Source: Desulfobacteraceae bacterium (lineage in GTDB: Bacteria > Desulfobacterota > DSM-4660 > Desulfatiglandales > B25-G16). From it: a stretch of DNA of 19,233 bases. The stretch is from positions 1 to 19,233 of the forward strand of contig JAUWZC010000016.1 in NCBI GenBank assembly GCA_030615565.1, read 5' to 3'. The translations under genes were made by a program, and so were the position numbers. Positions 13,769 through 19,233 of the stretch are shown here, piece after piece. The stretch's first letter is position 1. Every line of letters starts with the position of its first letter. The notes beneath the pieces were generated by a model. It ran no database searches. It was not told where the DNA came from and saw only the letters and a list, made by a program, of their open reading frames with translations.

Positions 13769-14962
13769 TTAGACCCGAATAATAATCCCCTCGCCCTGGG
13801 TCAATCCACCGCAAATGGCAGCCACCCCTTGTCCACCACCACGTCGCCTTAGTTCATACATCAAGGTCATTGCTATCCTAAGGCCTGATGCGCCCACCGG
13901 ATGACCGATTGCTACAGCCCCACCATTGACATTGGTTATTCTGAGTAGCTTGTACCATTTCTGCTCATCTCCCCCGGCCAAGATCTTGGTGCTTACAAGG
14001 GGCATGGCTGCAAAGGCCTCGTTAATCTCAATGAGGTCCATGTCATCAATAGTCATCTCGTTTCTGTCCAGCACCTTCTTTATGCTCATAGCCGGTATCC
14101 AGGAGATGCCGTAAGGCACATCAGTTTCACCAGCCTGATCAACAATTGTGCCCAGGATTGTGAGATCCAAGGATTTTGCCTTCCTCTCTGTCATGGCTAC
14201 CATGGCAGAGGCGCCATCGTTTAATCCCGGGGCATTTCCAGCAGTAGTCGTTTTTGAGCCAAATACAGTGGGAAGCATCTCAATAAGGGCCACGCTTCCA
14301 TTGGGTCTCGGCATCTCGTCTACCCAAAAAAGATATCCCTTTCGTCCTTTCCTGACTTTTATGGGAACAATTTCATCTTCAAATTTCCCCGCCTTTATAG
14401 CATCTGCCCATTTCAGGTGTGAGCCCATGGCAAAGGTGTCAAGCATCCTTTTGGAAATGCCATACTTCTCCGCTCCATCAGAGGCATCCACTGCTACTGA
14501 ATTATAGCCAGGATAGAATATAGGATAGATAGGGTCAGGTAGATTTACCTCTCCAATTCTCACACCAGTTCTCAACTGTCGACTGGAATGAGGTACACGG
14601 CTCATGGCCTCCACTCCTATGACCAGTGCCGATTCGAGCTCGCCAAGACGCATCCCCCAGAGAGCCATACGGAGACCCGTGAGGGGGGAACAACATGCCG
14701 TGTCCAGAGTAGTAGTAAATATGTCACGCCCCAGTTTGAGTCCAATCTGCCTGCCAGTAACAGAACCTGTTTCAAAGGAACTCGGTATACAGTTACCAAC
14801 GAAAATCTGATCTATATCCCTGGTTATGTCCTTTCCGGGTGCTGTAAGGGTTGCCTTAGCCACATGGACAGCCACATCAAGTGGTTCCATTTCTGACAGG
14901 GAACCCAAGTACCTGCCAAAAGGGCTTCTTTTGGCACTCACAATCACGTAATTTTCTGCCAT
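13769..14962 (-). CDS. fadA: Acetyl-CoA acyltransferase (thiolase)
   Basis: 397 residues, typical thiolase length. Nucleophile Cys90 is in TACCSPLTGL, an unusual version of the CxSG loop with Cys-Ser-Pro. NEAFA, GGAVAIGHPVGASGLR (catalytic His) and AAICGGLTQGEG (second catalytic Cys) are intact. It cleaves 3-oxoacyl-CoA to acetyl-CoA and a shortened acyl-CoA, or condenses in reverse. It lies directly upstream of the hydratase/dehydrogenase fusion, which points to the degradative role. Start ATG 14962 has only a weak GAG before it. FadA/FadI versus AtoB cannot be decided from sequence; the symbol is given on context. Confidence 0.88.
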   Translation of the reverse strand: MAENYVIVSAKRSPFGRYLGSLSEMEPLDVAVHVAKATLTAPGKDITRDIDQIFVGNCIPSSFETGSVTGRQIGLKLGRDIFTTTLDTACCSPLTGLRMALWGMRLGELESALVIGVEAMSRVPHSSRQLRTGVRIGEVNLPDPIYPIFYPGYNSVAVDASDGAEKYGISKRMLDTFAMGSHLKWADAIKAGKFEDEIVPIKVRKGRKGYLFWVDEMPRPNGSVALIEMLPTVFGSKTTTAGNAPGLNDGASAMVAMTERKAKSLDLTILGTIVDQAGETDVPYGISWIPAMSIKKVLDRNEMTIDDMDLIEINEAFAAMPLVSTKILAGGDEQKWYKLLRITNVNGGAVAIGHPVGASGLRIAMTLMYELRRRGGGQGVAAICGGLTQGEGIIIRV

Positions 14963-15005
14963 GGTATCTCAATAAAACCCTTTGATGTCCTCATTTTTTT
15001 TTATT

Positions 15006-15887
15006 TTATACCCTTTCCTTAAACTCAGTGCCCAATAACCCTTCCGGACGGACAAGGAGAACCAGGATGATAATCAGGAAGGCGAAGGTGTTTTTGAAGG
15101 CAATAGATACAAAACCTCCAGCAAGACTTTCGGCAACCCCCAATATGAGGCCGCCAACAATGGCGCCTGGCAGGCTGTTTAGACCACCCAAAATCGCCGC
15201 TGCAAAACCCTTAAGAAAGGGTTCCAGCATAAAGAATGGATCCAGGAGCAGGGCAGGTGCCAGAAACAGCCCGGCCAGCACACCCAGGAGCGCGGCCAGT
15301 CCCCAGCTCAGGGCAAGGATACTCCGGGTGGGAATGCCCATTGTCTGGGCTGCAGGAAGATTTTCAGAGGTAGCGCGCATAGCTAGCCCCAGCCGAGTTT
15401 TTTGCACCAACAGATAGAATAGCAGGCTCGCAAACAAACCAATGCCAAAGGTCCCGAGACTCAGCTGGCTGATTACCACGCTGCCAATCCGATAGATTTT
15501 GGTGTCTGACAAAGGAAAGGGGAAGGATTGAGGCACTGTTCCTCCGAAATAGGAAACGAGACCTTGCAGGATCAGGCCGAGCCCCAGGGTCAGGATGATC
15601 TGGCCAAGTTGTGTGGCCTCGCGCCGCTGGGCTGGAACCAAGACAGAGAAATAAAAGACTATGGCCAGTGCAGATCCAAAGAGAAGAGCCAGAATGAAAG
15701 CCAGTCCCCAGTGTAGATTGAGCCCCAAGAGTGTAAAGGCGAAAAAGGTGCCTGCGGTGGTGATATCACCATGGGCAAAATTCAGGATGCGGGTAGAGCG
15801 ATAGATCAAGGCCAACCCCAGTGCGACCAGGGCATAAATGCTGCCTGTAGCAAGGCCCGAGATAGCATATTGTAAAAATTGTGTCAT
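15006..15887 (-). CDS. livH: Branched-chain amino acid-type ABC transporter permease LivH
   Basis: 293 residues, highly hydrophobic, about eight membrane segments. It begins FLQYAISGLATGSIYALVALGLALIYRSTRILNFAHGD, the LivH signature, and contains RATSENLPAAQTMGI, the cytoplasmic coupling loop, and LLVRPEGLLG at the end. With LivM it forms the inner-membrane channel, energised by LivF and LivG. AGAGGA precedes ATG 15887 at suitable spacing. LivH homologues transport Leu/Ile/Val, amides, urea or aromatic and other organic acids depending on the binding protein, which is not in the window. Confidence 0.93.
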   Translation of the reverse strand: MTQFLQYAISGLATGSIYALVALGLALIYRSTRILNFAHGDITTAGTFFAFTLLGLNLHWGLAFILALLFGSALAIVFYFSVLVPAQRREATQLGQIILTLGLGLILQGLVSYFGGTVPQSFPFPLSDTKIYRIGSVVISQLSLGTFGIGLFASLLFYLLVQKTRLGLAMRATSENLPAAQTMGIPTRSILALSWGLAALLGVLAGLFLAPALLLDPFFMLEPFLKGFAAAILGGLNSLPGAIVGGLILGVAESLAGGFVSIAFKNTFAFLIIILVLLVRPEGLLGTEFKERV

Positions 15888-15913
15888 CTATTTTTTCCTC
15901 TTTGAGCCCTGGA

Positions 15914-16894
15914 TTAGCGGAAAGGCCAGTTTCGTAAATAAAGTCTCATCTTAAACCACCTGCCGTAAAGGCCAAATGGTTCAAAGATCAATACAATGAG
16001 TATGGTCACCCCGTAGACGACAGGCACCATCTCCTTGTAGGCACTGAAAACCTGAGGCACTAAAATAACAAAGGCCGCACCCATGATAGAGCCTTCCACA
16101 GAGGCCAGTCCTCCGATGATGACGGCCACAAAAAGGGTGATGGCCTCCATAAAGGTGAACATGTTTGGCTCAAGGTATCCAATAAAAAGGCCGTAAAGCC
16201 CGCCTTGGATACCGGTGTAAAAGGAGCTGATAGCAAAGGAGAGCAGTTTGTATCGGGTCAGGTTCACCCCGATGACCTCAGCAGCGATGTCATTGTCTCG
16301 GATAGCAATAAAGGCCCGCCCCATATAAGAAGAAATAATGTTGTACATGGCTAGCGTAAAGACAAGGGCGATGAGAAAATTAAAGTAATAATTAAAGGTG
16401 ATCCGGGGTAGACCAAAGAGTGGGGAAAGTTTGGTTATGATCATGCCCATGCGACCGCCAGAAAGCACCTCGAAGTTAAGAAAGATTTGATAGACAGCAA
16501 TACCAAATCCCAGGGTAGCGATGGCCAGGTAAGGCCCTTTCAGGCGGAGAGATGGAAATCCAACTACCAGACCAAAGGCCCCTGCTGCCAGCCCTCCAGA
16601 AAGAAGCCCAATCGGCCAGGGGATGCCGACACGAGCTATGTGCCCAAAGGTGAATGCGCCAATGGCCAGGAATGCGGCCTGGCCAAAGGAGATCTGGCCA
16701 GTGTAGCCGATGAGAAGGTTTTGCCCTTGAACGCCAATTGAGTAGATAAAGATGATGGTGGCGATATAGGTTATATGCTCAGGGGCATACCAGGGGAGCA
16801 AGAGCAGGAGCAATACAAAGATCCCTACCCAGACCCGGGTCCAGGGCTTACGGATGAGCTGCAGTTCTTCCTGGTAACTTTCAATAAGATCCAC
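15914..16894 (-). CDS. livM: Branched-chain amino acid-type ABC transporter permease LivM
   Basis: 326 residues with about ten membrane segments. GQNLLIGYTGQISFGQAAFLAIGAF, the RLKGPYLAIATLGFG helix and IRDNDIAAEVIGVNLTRYKLLSF coupling loop are LivM hallmarks. GTG 16894 is the start, with GAGG about ten bases upstream inside the end of the ligase gene (6 bases separate them). It partners LivH, 26 bases downstream. The order livF, ligase, livM, livH separates livF from the permeases. Confidence 0.92.
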   Translation of the reverse strand: MDLIESYQEELQLIRKPWTRVWVGIFVLLLLLLPWYAPEHITYIATIIFIYSIGVQGQNLLIGYTGQISFGQAAFLAIGAFTFGHIARVGIPWPIGLLSGGLAAGAFGLVVGFPSLRLKGPYLAIATLGFGIAVYQIFLNFEVLSGGRMGMIITKLSPLFGLPRITFNYYFNFLIALVFTLAMYNIISSYMGRAFIAIRDNDIAAEVIGVNLTRYKLLSFAISSFYTGIQGGLYGLFIGYLEPNMFTFMEAITLFVAVIIGGLASVEGSIMGAAFVILVPQVFSAYKEMVPVVYGVTILIVLIFEPFGLYGRWFKMRLYLRNWPFR

Positions 16895-16900
16895 TTCTTT

Positions 16901-18700
16901 CTATCCTCGGTAGAGTTTGTTGATCAGGTCTGCATACCTTTCCTCTAAAAAACGCCGCTTGACCTTTTTGGTAGGGGTCACATCACCATCCTCCTCATAA
17001 AACCGCCTTGGCAGTAAAGCGAATTTTTTCACGGTTTCCACCTTAGAAAGGGTCTTGTTGACTTTGGAGATTTCACCGCCGATGAGCTTTCGTATCTCCG
17101 GGTTTTGGGTAAGGTCAGCAAAGGTGGTGAAGGGGATCCTGTGGTCCTGAGCGTATTTGGTAACATTGTCTTCGTCAATAAGAATAAGGGACACAAGGTA
17201 TCTCCGTCCATCTCCAATGACTACCGCATCCTGGATATAGGAACTAAATTTCAATTTGTTCTCTATAAAAGCCGGGGTAATGTTTTTGCCACCTGCTGTG
17301 ATGAGAATATCCTTCTTTCGATCCATGATCTTGAGGAACCCATCCTCCATGGCTCCTACATCGCCGGTATGAAGCCAGCCGTCTTTAATGGTTTCTTTGG
17401 TGAGTTCTGGATCCTTAAAGTATCCCTTGAAGACGCCAGGCCCCCTTGCCAGAATCTCCCCATCTTCTGCAATCTTGACCTCGATGCCAGGGATAAGCTC
17501 CCCAACGAATCCCCAGCGTGGTCGGTCTATGCGCTGGACTGCAATCACGCCAGTGGATTCTGTTTGGCCATAGCCCTCCCTCAAAGGGATGCCCAGGGCA
17601 TTGAAATACTCAAAAAGCTCGGGAGAGGCCGGAGCTGCCCCGCATACGGCATACCGCACCCGCTCAAAGCCCAGCTGTCTTCTCAAATGGTACAGGACAA
17701 GGCAATAAAAGGGCCAGTAAAGAAGTCCCCAGAGAAGGCGTTCCCTGGTTTTCTTTTTTGTTCGGATGTAGCGAAGACCTACAAGGACTGCGAGGCGGTA
17801 AAAGAGCCTTTTCAGGGGTGTGGAGTCAGACATTCGTATCTCGATCATGGAGGCAAATTTTTCCCAGATCCTGGGGACGCTGGCAAAAACGGTGGGAGAG
17901 ATCTCTCGTAAGTTCTGGGCCAAGGTGTCTATGCTTTCAACGAAATTGACGGTCCCCCCGCTCCATACTGCCTGGAACATGGAGATGAGGTTCTCATAGA
18001 TATGGGCAAGGGGGAGGTAGGAGAGCATCTCGTCACTCTGGTAAACGGGGTTGGCTGCCATGAATGACTCGGTAAGGCTCAGGATATTATGATGTGTGAT
18101 CATGGCCCCTTTTGGCGGACCGGTGGTACCTGAGGTGTAAATCATCATGGCCGTGTCCTGGGGATCAATGGCCTCCATCCGCTTCGAAACAGTTTCTGGA
18201 TGGGCCTCTAAGTAATTCCTTCCCTGTTCCATGAATTCATCGAAAAAGATGATAATGGTATGGGAAAAGCCCCACAGTCCCTTCGGATCCCAGACCACAA
18301 CCTGTTTCAGGTTTAATTTGTCCAGAATTTGCAGTACCTTGTCTACCTGCTCTTCGTTTTCCACAAAAAGAACTGTGGATTCTGAATGACCCACCACATA
18401 GGCCACCTGCTCGGAAGCAGAGGTGGGATAGACCCCGCAAGTCACGCAGCCAATGGTCATAATTGCCAGATGGCAGATTAGCCATTCCGGACGATTATCT
18501 CCCAGGATAGCGACCCTGTCCCCACGTTCAAGGCCGATGGCAAGCAATCCGGCAGCTGCTTCTCGCACCTTCTGCCCGTATTCTCTCCAGGAGATTCGGT
18601 TCCAGATACCGTAGTCCTTTCGCCTGAGGGCCACACGGTCTTTCTGGGCCTCCACCTGCTGAAAAAAGAGGGCGGGAAAGCTTGCCATGCTTGTCCCCAT
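16901..18700 (-). CDS. fadD: AMP-forming long-chain acyl-CoA synthetase
   Basis: 599 residues from ATG 18700; the frame is open to 18733 (610 aa), but GAGGAGG sits eight bases before 18700 and the livF stop TAA overlaps that ATG as TAATG, so coupled re-initiation is likely. Adenylation motifs are in order: P-loop YTSGTTGPPKG (about 188-198), GYGQTEST (376-383), HTGD (444-447), DRKKDILITAGGKN (460-473) and the C-terminal TPTKKVKRR with the adenylation Lys. This is the LC-FACS/AAE15 (FadD15-like) group, which activates carboxylic acids to acyl-CoA with ATP. Lying between livF and livM suggests that it acts on what the transporter brings in. Chain length is not predictable. Confidence 0.88.
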   Translation of the reverse strand: MGTSMASFPALFFQQVEAQKDRVALRRKDYGIWNRISWREYGQKVREAAAGLLAIGLERGDRVAILGDNRPEWLICHLAIMTIGCVTCGVYPTSASEQVAYVVGHSESTVLFVENEEQVDKVLQILDKLNLKQVVVWDPKGLWGFSHTIIIFFDEFMEQGRNYLEAHPETVSKRMEAIDPQDTAMMIYTSGTTGPPKGAMITHHNILSLTESFMAANPVYQSDEMLSYLPLAHIYENLISMFQAVWSGGTVNFVESIDTLAQNLREISPTVFASVPRIWEKFASMIEIRMSDSTPLKRLFYRLAVLVGLRYIRTKKKTRERLLWGLLYWPFYCLVLYHLRRQLGFERVRYAVCGAAPASPELFEYFNALGIPLREGYGQTESTGVIAVQRIDRPRWGFVGELIPGIEVKIAEDGEILARGPGVFKGYFKDPELTKETIKDGWLHTGDVGAMEDGFLKIMDRKKDILITAGGKNITPAFIENKLKFSSYIQDAVVIGDGRRYLVSLILIDEDNVTKYAQDHRIPFTTFADLTQNPEIRKLIGGEISKVNKTLSKVETVKKFALLPRRFYEEDGDVTPTKKVKRRFLEERYADLINKLYRG

Positions 18701-19233
18701 TACCATGTCCTCCTCTTTTTGTAGAGTCTCCATCCCTTGGGAGAAACCGTGTCTCCTCCCAGACCCAGGTAAAGTTCCTGGACATCCTCGTTTTCTTGCA
18801 GCTCCTTGGAGGTCCCTTCCAAGACAATTCGCCCGGATTCCATTATATAGCCAAAGGTTGCAATGCGCAGGGCCATCCTGGCATTCTGCTCAACCAGAAG
18901 AATAGTTGTGCCTGCCTGGCTGATCTGGGAAAGGGCATCGTACACATAGCGGGCCACCAGGGGTGCCAGTCCGAGGGAGGGCTCGTCCAGCATGAGGAGC
19001 TTGGGACGATGGAGAATGGCTCGTGCCATAGCCAACATCTGTTGCTCACCCCCGGAGAGGGTTTCTGCCTGCTGGTGGGCACGCTCCTTGAGAATGGGAA
19101 AAAGCTTAAAGATAAATTCAAAATCATCCTGGATTCCCTTGCCTTTTCTGCCCCAACAGCCGAGGTCCAGGTTCTCCTTTACGGTGAGCTCCCGGAACAG
19201 GCCTCGATCTTCAGGGACATAAACGATCCCCAA
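18700..19233 (-). CDS. livF: Branched-chain amino acid-type ABC transporter ATPase LivF, C-terminal part
   Basis: 177 residues; the 5' end, with the Walker A loop, lies beyond the window. The visible part starts at the Q-loop region (GIVYVPEDRGLF), then LSGGEQQMLAMARAL-type signature (59-73, here LSGGEQQMLAMARAI), Walker B LLMLDEPSLGLAP (79-91) and ILLVEQNARMAL, the LivF version of the H-loop. The stop overlaps the ligase start by one base. The tail after LYLG is about 19 residues longer than the usual LivF end. A livG gene and a periplasmic binding protein would be expected upstream, out of view. Confidence 0.92.
   Translation of the reverse strand: MGIVYVPEDRGLFRELTVKENLDLGCWGRKGKGIQDDFEFIFKLFPILKERAHQQAETLSGGEQQMLAMARAILHRPKLLMLDEPSLGLAPLVARYVYDALSQISQAGTTILLVEQNARMALRIATFGYIMESGRIVLEGTSKELQENEDVQELYLGLGGDTVSPKGWRLYKKRRTW

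Noticed and set aside
17105..17911. 268-codon plus-strand frame opposite the acyl-CoA synthetase
   Set aside because: Shadow of a conserved, motif-complete gene on the other strand.

Overview
The window looks like chromosomal DNA from a diderm, strict or facultative anaerobe of the Desulfobacterota (Deltaproteobacteria) type. This is an inference. It rests on an LptG-type LPS exporter (diderm envelope), a beta-oxidation/acyl-CoA ligase cluster tied to a Liv-type ABC transporter, and intergenic palindromes and a short inverted-repeat element of a kind I associate with that group. No rRNA, tRNA or CRISPR was seen.

Region 1 (1 to about 2473) is the most interesting part: the end of an integron gene-cassette array. 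Four attC-like recombination sites (209-336, 953-1084, 1606-1736, 2403-2473) separate co-oriented small genes: a cupin (partial), a hicA-hicB toxin-antitoxin pair, a GNAT acetyltransferase and a brnT-brnA toxin-antitoxin pair. For the hicAB and GNAT cassettes the 5' R' box is the exact reverse complement of the R'' box in that cassette's own attC; for brnTA it matches at 6 of 7 positions. The imperfect arms of each attC pair almost exactly once one to three extrahelical bases are set aside. Both toxin-antitoxin cassettes carry their own promoter with an inverted repeat between -35 and -10, and in both the toxin start codon lies so close to the -10 that the mRNA would be (nearly) leaderless. 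No integrase is in the window, so this may be the distal end of a chromosomal integron or a CALIN (attC cluster lacking an integrase). A small unrecognised ORF (2456-2767) begins inside the last attC and may be a remnant.

Region 2 (2808-8257) holds a leucine/valine-type amino acid dehydrogenase on the minus strand, a repeat-bearing spacer, and a membrane-anchored SdiA-regulated/YjiK-like beta-propeller protein. After a second spacer with a MITE-like element comes a plus-strand run: 3-hydroxybutyryl-CoA dehydrogenase, a GT-A glycosyltransferase of the mannosylglycerate/glucosyl-3-phosphoglycerate synthase type, and a single-domain response regulator.

Region 3 (8273-19233) is one long minus-strand block, read from right to left: livF (cut by the window edge), a long-chain acyl-CoA synthetase translationally coupled to livF, livM, livH, a thiolase, a FadJ/TFP-alpha-like hydratase-dehydrogenase fusion, pcm, threonine synthase and lptG. 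The ligase, hydratase/dehydrogenase, thiolase and Liv transporter together suggest uptake of a carboxylic acid or branched-chain amino acid followed by CoA activation and beta-oxidation. livG, a binding protein and an acyl-CoA dehydrogenase are not in view. By eye the liv/ligase end is clearly richer in G+C than the centre of the window.
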